Position numbers and translations under genes: made by a program
From: CAXBDP01 sp963974465
Lineage (GTDB): Bacteria; Bacteroidota; Bacteroidia; Cytophagales; Cyclobacteriaceae
Assembly (NCBI GenBank): GCA_049340005.1
Contig: JBMPIY010000009.1
DNA: 64,000 nucleotides
Strand: one strand, 5' to 3'
The notes under the pieces: model-generated
The model's database searches: none
What the model saw: the letters and a program-made list of their open reading frames with translations, nothing else
What the model was told of the DNA's origin: nothing
Shown here: positions 18,907 to 27,935 of the stretch, in pieces
Position numbering within the stretch: position 1 is the stretch's first letter
Layout: each line of letters starts with the position of its first letter

Positions 18907-18914
18907 TAGTTTTG
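18907..18914 (+). promoter_or_regulatory. -7 box of hemF promoter
   Basis: TAGTTTTG matches the Bacteroidota -7 consensus TAnnTTTG and lies 19 bp before the hemF ATG. No convincing -33 element was found at the usual spacing. Confidence 0.45.
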
Positions 18915-18932
18915 TGAAAATTGATTTTTGAT

Positions 18933-19832
18933 ATGAATACAAGGCATTCGGAGGTTCCGCGGAGATTTAAGGAAATTCAAAATTCTATTTGTTTGGCTTT
19001 AGAAAAAGCAGATGGAAAAGGAAAATTTGTGGAAGACTCATGGGAAAGACCGGGTGGTGGCGGAGGTCGCACTCGGGTAATAGCGGGAGGAAATATAATC
19101 GAAAAAGGCGGAGTGAATTTCTCTGAAGTTTATGGTAATACGCCTGAATATATCAAGCAAAACATGCAAGTGGATGAACCGGAATTTTACGCAACTGGCG
19201 TATCTATAGTATTGCATCCACATAATCCTTGGGTTCCTATTATTCACATGAATATTCGCATGTTCGAAATGAGTGGAGGTACGCTTTGGTTTGGTGGAGG
19301 AATAGATTTGACACCGCATCTTGTAATCGATGATGATGCTAAATACTTCCATCAGCAATTAAAGGAGATTTGCGATAAGCATAATGCCAACTACTACCAT
19401 GAGTATAAAAAAGAAGCAGATGACTATTTCTACATTCCTCACCGCAAGGAAACTAGAGGAATTGGAGGGATATTTTTCGATTATCTGAAACCAAATGCTA
19501 AAAACAGCTTCGAAAGTTATTGGGCATTTGTGCAAGACGTTGGAGAAGCCTTTGCAGACATTTATACCCATTTGATGCTGAAAAACAAGGACTTGCCATA
19601 CTCAGAAGATGAAAAACAATGGCAATACTTGCGCAGAGGTCGCTATACGGAATTCAACTTGGTATGGGACAAAGGAACCAAATTTGGCTTGCAGACAGAT
19701 GGCAGAATCGAATCTATTTTGATGAGTCTGCCGCCACAAGCTGCTTGGGAATACAACCATAAGCCCGTGGAAGGAAGTGCCCAACATTACACACTCTCGA
19801 AACTTGTAAAAGGAATTAATTGGATCGATTAA
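18933..19832 (+). CDS. hemF: oxygen-dependent coproporphyrinogen III oxidase
   Basis: A protein of 299 residues from the ATG at 18933; a TTG at 18921 would add four residues. HemF features are the glycine-rich WERPGGGGGRTRVIAGG near the N-terminus, SIVLHPHNPWVPIIHMNIRMFE, LWFGGGIDLTPH, and RGIGGIFFDYL, followed by RRGRYTEFNLVWDKGTKFGLQTDGR. It converts coproporphyrinogen III to protoporphyrinogen IX with O2, in the cytoplasm, which implies an aerobic lifestyle. The 3' end overlaps the PAP2 gene by 13 bp. An octamer lies at 19083 (Ala-Gly-Gly). Confidence 0.96.
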   Translation: MNTRHSEVPRRFKEIQNSICLALEKADGKGKFVEDSWERPGGGGGRTRVIAGGNIIEKGGVNFSEVYGNTPEYIKQNMQVDEPEFYATGVSIVLHPHNPWVPIIHMNIRMFEMSGGTLWFGGGIDLTPHLVIDDDAKYFHQQLKEICDKHNANYYHEYKKEADDYFYIPHRKETRGIGGIFFDYLKPNAKNSFESYWAFVQDVGEAFADIYTHLMLKNKDLPYSEDEKQWQYLRRGRYTEFNLVWDKGTKFGLQTDGRIESILMSLPPQAAWEYNHKPVEGSAQHYTLSKLVKGINWID

Positions 19833-20401
19833 TAGAAAAACTTGCCGAGCTGGATCAGCAATTATTCTTGTTTCTGAATGGGATCAACTCCCCTATTTGG
19901 GATACAATATTCCACACTATCAGTGGTAAATCGATTTGGGTGCCATTGTATTTATTTTTGGCTTATAAGCTTTGGCAATTGTATGGAACACGTGTTTTTA
20001 TATATGTAGCACTCCTTCTTGGCTTGATGATTACGCTAAGCGATTTTGTGGCTTCGGGAATATTCAAACCATTTTTTGAGCGATTGCGTCCATGCTACGA
20101 ACCATCTCTTGAAGGACTTGTGCATAATCCATTTGGTTGTGGCGGGAGGTATGGCTTTGTTTCGTCTCATGCTTCCAATTCATTTGCGGTGGCGGGTTTT
20201 CTTTGGCTTGCCTTCCGAAAGCTCAATGCAAAATATGGATATCTATTTATCTGGGCACTAGTCGTGGCATATAGTCGAGTCTATTTAGGAGTACATTACC
20301 CAGCAGATATTTTGGTTGGTGGTATTATTGGCCTATTGTCAGCGCTATTCGTGTATTGGTTATTGACTTTAATAATGCAGAAATTGGTGAAGAAAAAGTG
20401 A
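19820..20401 (+). CDS. PAP2-family membrane phosphatase
   Basis: A 193-residue protein with five or six transmembrane segments and the tripartite PAP2 signature: KPFFERLRPC (KX6RP), GFVSSHASNSFA (SxxH) and SRVYLGVHYPADILVGG (SRX5H). It is probably an undecaprenyl-pyrophosphate or phosphatidate-type phosphatase in the inner membrane. The start is a TTG at 19820, inside the last codons of hemF; no in-frame ATG precedes the first transmembrane segment. The overlap implies translational coupling with hemF. An octamer lies at 20142 between the first two motifs (Gly-Gly-Arg). Confidence 0.88.
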   Translation: MDRLIEKLAELDQQLFLFLNGINSPIWDTIFHTISGKSIWVPLYLFLAYKLWQLYGTRVFIYVALLLGLMITLSDFVASGIFKPFFERLRPCYEPSLEGLVHNPFGCGGRYGFVSSHASNSFAVAGFLWLAFRKLNAKYGYLFIWALVVAYSRVYLGVHYPADILVGGIIGLLSALFVYWLLTLIMQKLVKKK

Positions 20402-20524
20402 ATTAAAGAAATGGGCAATCCCAACCTCCCGCCATTTTAAAATCGCTAAACGCCGAAATATTCCGCTAAATCTCTTTTAGCCTTTATTCCTGCGGTATTT
20501 TTTATTTTCGCCGCAATTAATCTT

Positions 20525-20532
20525 TATCTTTG
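20525..20532 (+). promoter_or_regulatory. -7 box of the M28 peptidase promoter
   Basis: TATCTTTG matches TAnnTTTG exactly, 22 bp before the ATG at 20554. The TTG of an apparent longer frame (20530) lies inside this box, which argues against that upstream start. The preceding gap (20402-20524) holds one GCGGGAGG (20425, complement) and a weak hairpin near 20464-20481. Confidence 0.6.
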
Positions 20533-20553
20533 AATACCACTTATAAAAAGACA

Positions 20554-22050
20554 ATGAAGAAAATTACCTATTTAGTGATTGCTGTGATGACTTTCGGCAG
20601 CCTTGGCTTGATGGCTCAAGATCACAAATCTAAAATTGATGCAACTATTGAAGAAAGGGAAGCAGTTTCTCATATTAGATTTTTAGCATCTGATGAACTA
20701 ATGGGCCGTGATCCAATCCGTCCAGAAATCGATGCTGCGGCGCGATATATTGCTGAACAATATTGGAAATACGGTGCCAAAGAGATTCCAGGAGCTAATG
20801 GATATTACCAACATATACCTTTCAGATTATCAGGCCCACCTAGTACAGGTTCTGTAAAATTAGGTGAAACTACGCTAGAGCAAGGTGCAGATATGCTTGT
20901 ACTCGATGGCAAGAATATCACTGGTTCGTATGATATGGTGGTAGCTGGCTATGGTTTAGAGGAAGACTTTGCAAAAGTAGATGTCACTGGAAAAATTGTG
21001 GTAGTAAGAGTAGGTGCTCCAGATAAATTGGCTCCTGCTGAGCTTTTCGAAGAAGGAAGAGCAAAACTTGCCAGAGCTCAGGCTAATGGTGCTATTGGAC
21101 TTATAGAAATGTATAATGTACCAACTGTACCATGGAATTTGCTTACGAGAATGCTCAATAGAACTCAACTTACAATAGATGCAACACCTGTTTCTGGAGA
21201 TGCTCTACCATATATGTGGGTGAAAGATTTGGAAGGTGAATTGATTGCAGCTATTGACAAAGGCGAAGTGAAAAAAGCCGAAGTAAATGTGCAAGGAAAA
21301 GTAAATAAAGCAATTGTTGGCAAAAACGTAGTTGCTTGGATTGAAGGAACTGATCCTGAATTGAAAAACGAATATTTGATGCTTTCTGCTCATTACGATC
21401 ACGTAGGTGTCGGTAGACCTGATGCTTCTGGTGACTCAATTTACAATGGCACTCGCGATAATGCTGTAGGTACAGTTGCAGTAATTAATGCTGCCAAATA
21501 CTTTGCAAAGAATCCTCCAAAACGCTCGATCCTACTCTGCGCTTGGACAGCAGAAGAAAAAGGCCTTTTAGGTAGTGGATATTTTGCAAACAATCCATTA
21601 GTCCCTCTTAATCAGATTATTTACAATTTGAATATCGATAATGCAGGATATAATGATACTTCGATTTTTACTATTATAGGTTTAGGAAGAACAACAGCTG
21701 ATAATTTAATAGAAGAGGCAGTTGCTCAATTTGGCAAAAAAGCTGTTTCAGATCCTGCCCCAGAACAAGGACTGTACGATCGTTCGGATAATGTAAACTT
21801 TGCTCGTAAAGGTATTCCGGCTCCTACATTTAGCTTAGGTTTTACTGAATTTGGTGCTGAGCTGAACAAATACTATCACCAACCTGCGGACCAAGTAGAC
21901 GAGAACTTTGACTTAGATTACGCAATGATCTATTGGAAGTCATACATACTATCTGCTCAGAAAATTGCCGATCGCGCCGAAAGACCAAAATGGCAAGCTG
22001 GAGATAAGTATGAAGCAGTGAGTAAGGAACTTTACGGAACCGAAAATTAA
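20554..22050 (+). CDS. secreted M28-family metallopeptidase with PA-like insert
   Basis: A protein of 498 residues: a signal peptide (MKKITYLVIAVMTFGSLGLMAQ), an N-terminal segment, and a protease-associated-like region (about residues 100-230, VAGYGLEEDFAKVDVTGKIVVV). The M28 zinc aminopeptidase domain follows. Dizinc ligands are His in LSAHYDHVG, Asp in TRDNAVGTVA, Glu-Glu in WTAEEKGLLGSGYF, Asp in LNIDNAGYND and His in NKYYHQPADQ. It is an exported aminopeptidase or carboxypeptidase; the substrate is unknown. The start is chosen at the ATG that follows the -7 box. It is monocistronic, with a terminator at 22077-22112. Confidence 0.92.
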   Translation: MKKITYLVIAVMTFGSLGLMAQDHKSKIDATIEEREAVSHIRFLASDELMGRDPIRPEIDAAARYIAEQYWKYGAKEIPGANGYYQHIPFRLSGPPSTGSVKLGETTLEQGADMLVLDGKNITGSYDMVVAGYGLEEDFAKVDVTGKIVVVRVGAPDKLAPAELFEEGRAKLARAQANGAIGLIEMYNVPTVPWNLLTRMLNRTQLTIDATPVSGDALPYMWVKDLEGELIAAIDKGEVKKAEVNVQGKVNKAIVGKNVVAWIEGTDPELKNEYLMLSAHYDHVGVGRPDASGDSIYNGTRDNAVGTVAVINAAKYFAKNPPKRSILLCAWTAEEKGLLGSGYFANNPLVPLNQIIYNLNIDNAGYNDTSIFTIIGLGRTTADNLIEEAVAQFGKKAVSDPAPEQGLYDRSDNVNFARKGIPAPTFSLGFTEFGAELNKYYHQPADQVDENFDLDYAMIYWKSYILSAQKIADRAERPKWQAGDKYEAVSKELYGTEN

Positions 22051-22076
22051 GAAATATCAAGATCAATCAATCTTCC

Positions 22077-22112
22077 AAAAGCCTGATTTGCTCCTAGCAT
22101 TTCAGGCTTTTT
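22077..22112 (+). terminator. terminator of the M28 peptidase gene
   Basis: AAAAGCCTGA (22077-22086) pairs with TCAGGCTTTT (22102-22111), followed by more T. The 22051-22374 gap contains this hairpin, the convergent terminator at 22289-22320, and nothing else I can recognise. Confidence 0.75.
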
Positions 22113-22288
22113 TATGTTGACAAAGGAGCTTAACAATGCCTTGAGGGATTCAATCTATAGCCTGCCAGATTTATCTGAATGCAATTCATGCGACTTGCAT
22201 TCAATATAGGCTGGAAAGACGGCAATAACTCATGTTTTACTGAGTAATAGTGTAGCTTTAGCCCAGTCACCAAAATTCCGAAAATAAA

Positions 22289-22320
22289 AAGGCTTTAGCC
22301 GAATGGTTCAGCTAAAGCCT
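22289..22320 (-). terminator. terminator of the TetR/ABC1-kinase operon
   Basis: AAGGCTTTAGC (22289-22299) pairs with GCTAAAGCCT (22311-22320). On the minus strand the stem is followed by TTTTTATTTT. It lies 55 bp after the ABC1-kinase stop. Confidence 0.75.
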
Positions 22321-22374
22321 AAGGAATTCAATCATTTCAAACCCAGAAGAATTTAGGGCTAATTCATATTCTTA

Positions 22375-23691
22375 TTAAACCTCAGCCAATACCCAATCAG
22401 GCTTATTGGTTTTGACTTTGGCTTTCAAATCATGTAAAATATTATACAAGCCGAAGTAAGTTCTGTTGATATATAATCCATGTCTAGAACCTCGCGCTTG
22501 TTTAGACTTACGGAATTCCTTTGCATTGGAAATACTTTCTCCCAGATCGAAAATCTGCTGGAAGTAATCATCATCCCCAAAGTCGAATTCATCGTGATGG
22601 AATGGAGCTCCTAATAGGCGAATCATTTCTTTGAAAACACCTGTAAAGAAGGTTTTTTCACTATCAGAATCACTCTCGGACAAGAATTGGAGTTCATAGA
22701 AAATTCTATTGAGCTCGTCCTCATCTACCAACATATCCTTCTTGATCAAAGCAAAATAGTTCGTATAGAAATCTTCAGGAATTACCTTGATACAGCCAAA
22801 ATCAATTACGCCTAATTTTCCATTTGGCTGGATAATAAAGTTGCCTGGATGCGGATCAGCATGTACTTTCTTGAGTTGGTGAATCTGATAATCATAAAAA
22901 TCCCAAAGCGCCTGCCCTACTCTATTTCTTTCTTCCTCGCTAGGATTGCTAGCCATGAATTCCTTCAAGTGCATACCATCCAACCAGTCCATTGTAATGA
23001 TTCTAGGGCTTGAAAGGTCTTTGTAATAGGTCGGAAAAACCAAGTCTTCAATATGCGCACATGCTTGGGAAATTTCCTCTGATCTGTTGATTTCCAACAC
23101 ATAATCAGTTTCTTCCAAAAGCTTTTCTTCCACTTCTTCCATGTAGTGATCAAGCTCTTTTTCGCTTATATTCAGCAATCGAATTGCAAATGGGCGAACA
23201 ATTTTCAAATCAGAACTCACACTATCCGCTACACCTGGATATTGTATTTTCACAGCATAGGTTTTGTCACCAATTGTTGCTTGATGTACTTGACCAATTG
23301 AAGCAGCATTTTTTGCATTTTGAGTGAAAGTCTCAAAAATCTCTAATGGACCTTGATTGAAAAACTGTTTGAAGGTTTTCACTACCAAAGGATATGACAA
23401 TGGCGGCGCACTATATTGAGCCATTGTGAAGCGTTCGTTATAGGCTTTTGGAAGTAGGTTTTTATCCATACTCATCATCTGAGCAACTTTAAGCGCGCTG
23501 CCCTTTAGCTCACTCAATGCATCATATATATCAGTGGCATTGTCATTATGCAAGCCCTCCTTCGTCATCGATGGGTCGAGCAATTTTTTGGAATAATGCT
23601 TCACATAATTACCACCTACTTTTACACCCGTTTTCAAAAAGCGCGTGGCTCTTTGTACCTTGGTGGTAGGCATTTTATTTAATTCTTTCAT
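22375..23691 (-). CDS. ABC1/UbiB-family atypical kinase
   Basis: A 438-residue AarF/ABC1/UbiB protein. The family's N-terminal element is present as LSELKGSALKVAQMMSMD, followed by the alanine-rich nucleotide loop AASIGQVHQATIGDKTYAVKIQYPGV. The catalytic segment is KKVHADPHPGNFII (DPHPGN) with VIDFGCIKVIP (the DFG equivalent). No C-terminal transmembrane pair is obvious, unlike E. coli UbiB. UbiB-type proteins support isoprenoid quinone synthesis. The upstream TetR gene is separated by 15 bp containing one GCGGGAGG (23699), so the two form an operon. Confidence 0.9.
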   Translation of the reverse strand: MKELNKMPTTKVQRATRFLKTGVKVGGNYVKHYSKKLLDPSMTKEGLHNDNATDIYDALSELKGSALKVAQMMSMDKNLLPKAYNERFTMAQYSAPPLSYPLVVKTFKQFFNQGPLEIFETFTQNAKNAASIGQVHQATIGDKTYAVKIQYPGVADSVSSDLKIVRPFAIRLLNISEKELDHYMEEVEEKLLEETDYVLEINRSEEISQACAHIEDLVFPTYYKDLSSPRIITMDWLDGMHLKEFMASNPSEEERNRVGQALWDFYDYQIHQLKKVHADPHPGNFIIQPNGKLGVIDFGCIKVIPEDFYTNYFALIKKDMLVDEDELNRIFYELQFLSESDSDSEKTFFTGVFKEMIRLLGAPFHHDEFDFGDDDYFQQIFDLGESISNAKEFRKSKQARGSRHGLYINRTYFGLYNILHDLKAKVKTNKPDWVLAEV

Positions 23692-23706
23692 CCTCTATCC
23701 TCCCGC

Positions 23707-24378
23707 TTATCTATGCTGAAATAAAAACTTACCAAAATCAATAATTGAATCTAAAGGTCCTTGACCAAAGAGATCAAAAGCTAAATTCACTGATTTTTCA
23801 ATAGCTGCATCTGTAGCTTCAAAAGCCTTACTATCATCTTTTACCCAAAAGTTTATCAAAAACAATACTTGAAGCCAAGCTGCTTCATCATACTTTTCTG
23901 AGATATAAGGTCTTGTAACAATCTCACCAGACTCTTTACCTTCATTCAAAATATCATTGACAAAATTCTTGAAGGCTGGCTTAAAGGATTCCATGTAGGC
24001 CATTTTTTGTCCAGGTCTTGGAGACTTCGGCCATACGAGTAAAATGTAGCTTCTATTTACTTTGAGCACTTCAATTAATGTAAAGTACAAAGCCAACATT
24101 TTTTCGCGACTGTTGTAGGTTCCATATGTAGGATCATTTATGACGGTATGTAGAGTGGTTTCCAAAAAACCCTTCCAAACATCCTTTTCTAATGCGGTAA
24201 ATGAAGAATAATGAGTGTAAAATTCCTCCTCTTTGATTTTATTAATTTTAGCAAAACTATAAACTGAAGCAGGCTCTTTGCCATGTTCGAGTAAATAATC
24301 GATATAGGATTTACGAATCTTTTCGGCCATATCTACGGTCAATTTTTTCGTGGTTCTTTTTGCTTTGGCTTCTTCCAT
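23707..24378 (-). CDS. TetR-family transcriptional regulator
   Basis: A 223-residue regulator with an N-terminal TetR-like helix-turn-helix (about residues 15-70, KIRKSYIDYLLEHGKEPASVYSFAKINKIKEEEFYTHYSSFTALEK) and a helical C-terminal ligand domain. The recognition helix is less canonical than in most TetR proteins. It is the first gene of an operon with an ABC1 kinase, and possibly senses a lipid or quinone-related ligand; that is inference from context. It is a candidate for the 18858 operator, but there is no direct evidence. Confidence 0.8.
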   Translation of the reverse strand: MEEAKAKRTTKKLTVDMAEKIRKSYIDYLLEHGKEPASVYSFAKINKIKEEEFYTHYSSFTALEKDVWKGFLETTLHTVINDPTYGTYNSREKMLALYFTLIEVLKVNRSYILLVWPKSPRPGQKMAYMESFKPAFKNFVNDILNEGKESGEIVTRPYISEKYDEAAWLQVLFLINFWVKDDSKAFEATDAAIEKSVNLAFDLFGQGPLDSIIDFGKFLFQHR

Positions 24379-24553
24379 GCCTACCTAACAACAAAAGCAT
24401 AGAATGGGTTAATATTTTATTAAAATATTTTTCAATTAATTGTACCCTCAGAAATGGCGGGAGGGATGGGATTGACTTTACTTTTTGGGAATAAAAAAAA
24501 GCACCCTAAGGCGCTCTTTTTATTGATTTGATTAAGGTTGGTTGTTGGTATTT

Positions 24554-26104
24554 TTAATGAACGCCATGCATCCATTTTCTCATAAGTGGAGTAAGTAGAA
24601 GGGCCAATGCGGCAAATCCGAATGCAACATAAGCAATAGATTGGAAAGTATCGGTATAAATAATAAGAGAATCCATACCAAGTTGAGCCTCTCCTCCTAC
24701 ATTTTCTATCGCCATGAATTTACCTATAAAGCCTCCTAGGCTAAATGCAAAAGCAGAAGAAAGGAACCAAACACCCATCATAAAACTCACCACTTTCTTA
24801 GTGGAAAGCTGAGTGATTTTGGACAATCCTACAGGCGAAATACAAAGCTCACCAGTTGATATAAATAGATAACCTAATACAAGAAAAATCTCAGGTACTT
24901 TTCCATCTGCATTAGCAAAATTCAAACTATATGCGAAAATGAAAAAACCTAAGCCCAATTGTGCAATACCAAGAGCAAACTTCACAGGTGAATAAGGATT
25001 TCGCTTTGTTTTAGCCAAATAGACCCATAATGATGAGAAAAGCAGTGAAAACAATACAATAAAGCCCGGGTTGATAAAATTGGTTTGGGCTGCATTTAAT
25101 ACCTGTAAATCAACATTACGGTCGGCGAATAAGGTAATAGCACTTCCAGAAAGCTCGAAGAACGACCAGAAAACAGTCATGAAAAAGGTTAACATTACAG
25201 CAACTCCTAATTTCTCTCTTGCCTCTTTATCTATTTTCACCATCGTTCTGATGATACGGAACGCGATAATTGGTAATAGCACATAATAGAAAAGTATGTT
25301 GACAATACTACCATCCAAGTGAACTCCGAATAAATCGCCACGATAGATCATAACAGCGATAAATGGTACAGCGATAATCGACAATACTGGCACCCAAGTT
25401 TTCACTTTTAAGCCATAAGACTTCTTCTCTAAAGCAGCTGGATCAGGCGCAAACCCTTTATCTCCAAAGGCATTTTTCTTCATACCATTCCAGAAGGCTA
25501 TAAGGCCTAATAACATACCAAAGCCTGCCAGTCCGAAGCCATAATGCCAGCCATACGTTTCGCCCAAATAACCACATGCTAGTGGAGCAGCAGCAGCACC
25601 GATATTGATGCCCATATAAAATATGGTGAAACCTGCATCGCGACGAGGATCTTTCTCTTTATATATGGCACCTACAAATGTGGAAATATTCGGTTTGAAG
25701 AAACCATTACCTACAATAAGTAAAGCCAAGGCTCCATAAAAGAAAACAGGATGTTCAAATGCTAAAACAAAATGCCCTAAAGCCATCAAAATACCGCCAA
25801 GCATTATTGAGCGGCGATATCCTAAAAGTCTATCAGCCAAAATACCGCCTAATACGGGTGTAGCATAAACCAAAGTACCATAAGCGGCATATATTCCAAT
25901 AGCTATTTCATCTCGATTTGCTACAGCTTTGAAGAGCTCATTTACCATATATAAGGTAAGTAGAGCGCGCATACCATAAAAGCTAAAACGCTCCCATAGC
26001 TCAGCAAAGAACAAATAAAATAAACCTTTTGGATGACCAAAAAGAGTATCTGGCTCTACCGGTTCGGGAGCCCCGTGTTTGTCAATAGCACTAATATCTG
26101 TCAT
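24554..26104 (-). CDS. POT/PTR2-family proton-dependent peptide transporter
   Basis: A 516-residue inner-membrane protein with 12-14 transmembrane segments. The POT signature ELWERFSFYGMRALLTLYMV is near residue 35 (ExxERFxYYG-like), and the second PTR2 pattern FTIFYMGINIGAAAAPLACGYLGE is near residue 155. It imports di- and tripeptides with protons, fitting the many secreted peptidases in the window. A weak hairpin with a T-run (about 24493-24521) lies after the stop. The gap to the TetR gene (24379-24553) also contains one octamer (24457). Confidence 0.93.
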   Translation of the reverse strand: MTDISAIDKHGAPEPVEPDTLFGHPKGLFYLFFAELWERFSFYGMRALLTLYMVNELFKAVANRDEIAIGIYAAYGTLVYATPVLGGILADRLLGYRRSIMLGGILMALGHFVLAFEHPVFFYGALALLIVGNGFFKPNISTFVGAIYKEKDPRRDAGFTIFYMGINIGAAAAPLACGYLGETYGWHYGFGLAGFGMLLGLIAFWNGMKKNAFGDKGFAPDPAALEKKSYGLKVKTWVPVLSIIAVPFIAVMIYRGDLFGVHLDGSIVNILFYYVLLPIIAFRIIRTMVKIDKEAREKLGVAVMLTFFMTVFWSFFELSGSAITLFADRNVDLQVLNAAQTNFINPGFIVLFSLLFSSLWVYLAKTKRNPYSPVKFALGIAQLGLGFFIFAYSLNFANADGKVPEIFLVLGYLFISTGELCISPVGLSKITQLSTKKVVSFMMGVWFLSSAFAFSLGGFIGKFMAIENVGGEAQLGMDSLIIYTDTFQSIAYVAFGFAALALLLTPLMRKWMHGVH

Positions 26105-26236
26105 ATCGGTTGGGTTGTAACCATTAAAACTATGGCTATCCTCGCATTTTTACAAATAATAATTAGCCTAACAGAACATTCCCTCAAATCAGAAGCTTTA
26201 ATTGAAAATTATCTAAGGCTAGACCACTTTATTTTT

Positions 26237-26244
26237 TAAATTTG
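26237..26244 (+). promoter_or_regulatory. -7 box of pckA promoter
   Basis: TAAATTTG is an exact TAnnTTTG match, 38 bp before the pckA ATG, in the divergent gap with the peptide transporter. Confidence 0.55.
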
Positions 26245-26281
26245 TCCTTTCAATTTTGACCCTATTAAATCCCATAAAGTA

Positions 26282-27883
26282 ATGCAAGAATTTGGACTAA
26301 AATCAACAGTTTGCGGACTGGAAGTTCCGGGTATTAAAAATGCTGATACTGTGCATTGGAACCTGAGCCCCGCTGAGCTAGTTGAAGAATCGCTAAAAAA
26401 CGGCGAAGGAGTGCTTACAGACAATGGCGCTCTTATGGCAGATACTGGTAAATTCACCGGTAGATCACCTAAGGATAAGTTTGTTGTTAAAGATGCAAAT
26501 ACCGAAAACTCTGTTTGGTGGGGAGATATCAACTTTCCGATTAGTCCAGAAAAATTTGAGCAGTTAGAGAATAAAATGCTAAAGCATCTGGAAGGAAAGA
26601 AATTGTACATCAGAGACGCATACGCAGGAGCTGACCCAGATTACCAGTTAAAATTACGAGTAGTTAATACCCAAGCTTGGCATAACTTATTTTGCTATAA
26701 CATGTTCCTTCGTCCTACAAGGGAGGAATTGTCTACTTTCCAGCCGAATTTCACTATAATAAATATCCCTGATTTTCAAGCTGATCCAGAAGTTGACGGT
26801 ACTCGTCAAGCGAACTTTACGATCATCAATTTCACTACGCGCACTATTCTAATTGGTGGTTCCGGCTATGCTGGTGAAATGAAAAAAGGCATTTTCACTG
26901 TATTGAACTACACTCTCCCGCATGAGCACAAGGTATTATCTATGCACTGCTCAGCAAATGTTGGCAAAAAAGGTGATACTGCCATTTTCTTTGGCTTATC
27001 CGGTACCGGTAAAACTACCCTTTCTGCCGATCCTGAACGTGGCCTTATTGGTGATGACGAACATGGCTGGACTGACAAAACTGTTTTCAACTTTGAAGGC
27101 GGATGTTATGCTAAGGTTGTTGACCTTACTCATGAAAAAGAACCTCAGATTTGGGATGCTATCAAGTTTGGAGCAATTGTAGAAAATACCCGTTTCTATG
27201 AAGGCACTCGACAAGTAGATTATCTGAACACCACAGTAACCGAAAATACAAGAACAGCTTACCCAATTCATCATATCAGCAATGCCATCGAACCTTCGGT
27301 AGCGAATGTTCCTAAGAACATATTCTTCCTTACTGCTGATGCATTTGGTGTATTACCTCCAATCTCCAAATTGAATGAAGGTCAGGCTATGTACCATTTC
27401 ATTTCTGGATACACTGCTAAGGTTGCTGGCACTGAGGTTGGTATCAACGAGCCGGTTTCTACATTCTCAGCTTGTTTTGGTGCAGCTTTCCTCCCGCTTC
27501 ATCCTACCAAATATGCTACTATGCTAGGGCAGAAAATGAAGGAAAACAAAGTGAACGTTTGGTTGATCAATACAGGCTGGAGTGGCGGCCCTTACGGTGT
27601 AGGCTCTAGAATGAAATTGAAATACACTCGAGCTATGATCACCGCTGCTTTGAATGGTGAATTGGATGATGTGGAATTTGTGAATCACCAAATCTTTGGT
27701 GTCGCCATGCCGACCACCTGTCCTAACGTGCCCGATGAATTGCTAAGCCCACGCAATACTTGGGAGGATAAAGCTGCATACGATGCAAAAGCAAAAGATC
27801 TTGCTGGCCAGTTTGTAAATAATTTTAAAAAATATGCTGATTTTGCCTCTGAGGAAATACTCGCAGGTGCTCCAAAAGCTTAA
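26282..27883 (+). CDS. pckA: phosphoenolpyruvate carboxykinase (ATP)
   Basis: A 533-residue ATP-type PEPCK. Visible motifs are the substrate loop TGRSPKDKFVV, the kinase-1a P-loop FFGLSGTGKTTLSADP, the metal site LIGDDEHGW, and the adenine-binding region NTRTAYPI. The later INTGWSGGPYGVGSRMKLKYTRAMI segment is also typical. It converts oxaloacetate to PEP, the entry to gluconeogenesis, suited to growth on peptides. It is monocistronic, with a clear promoter and terminator. An octamer is present in reverse at 27490 (Leu-Pro). Confidence 0.97.
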   Translation: MQEFGLKSTVCGLEVPGIKNADTVHWNLSPAELVEESLKNGEGVLTDNGALMADTGKFTGRSPKDKFVVKDANTENSVWWGDINFPISPEKFEQLENKMLKHLEGKKLYIRDAYAGADPDYQLKLRVVNTQAWHNLFCYNMFLRPTREELSTFQPNFTIINIPDFQADPEVDGTRQANFTIINFTTRTILIGGSGYAGEMKKGIFTVLNYTLPHEHKVLSMHCSANVGKKGDTAIFFGLSGTGKTTLSADPERGLIGDDEHGWTDKTVFNFEGGCYAKVVDLTHEKEPQIWDAIKFGAIVENTRFYEGTRQVDYLNTTVTENTRTAYPIHHISNAIEPSVANVPKNIFFLTADAFGVLPPISKLNEGQAMYHFISGYTAKVAGTEVGINEPVSTFSACFGAAFLPLHPTKYATMLGQKMKENKVNVWLINTGWSGGPYGVGSRMKLKYTRAMITAALNGELDDVEFVNHQIFGVAMPTTCPNVPDELLSPRNTWEDKAAYDAKAKDLAGQFVNNFKKYADFASEEILAGAPKA

Positions 27884-27903
27884 TTTTTAGAAACATAAAT
27901 TAG

Positions 27904-27930
27904 AAAGGGCCTTCAGTGGGCCCTTTTTTT
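27904..27930 (+). terminator. terminator of pckA
   Basis: AAAGGGC (27904-27910) pairs with GCCCTTT, and a run of seven T follows. The M23 gene ATG begins 6 bp after the T-run. Confidence 0.8.
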
Positions 27931-27935
27931 ATACT

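Noticed and set aside
20530..20553. Upstream TTG start for the M28 peptidase
   Set aside because: It falls inside the -7 box at 20525-20532, and the ATG at 20554 begins a clean signal peptide.
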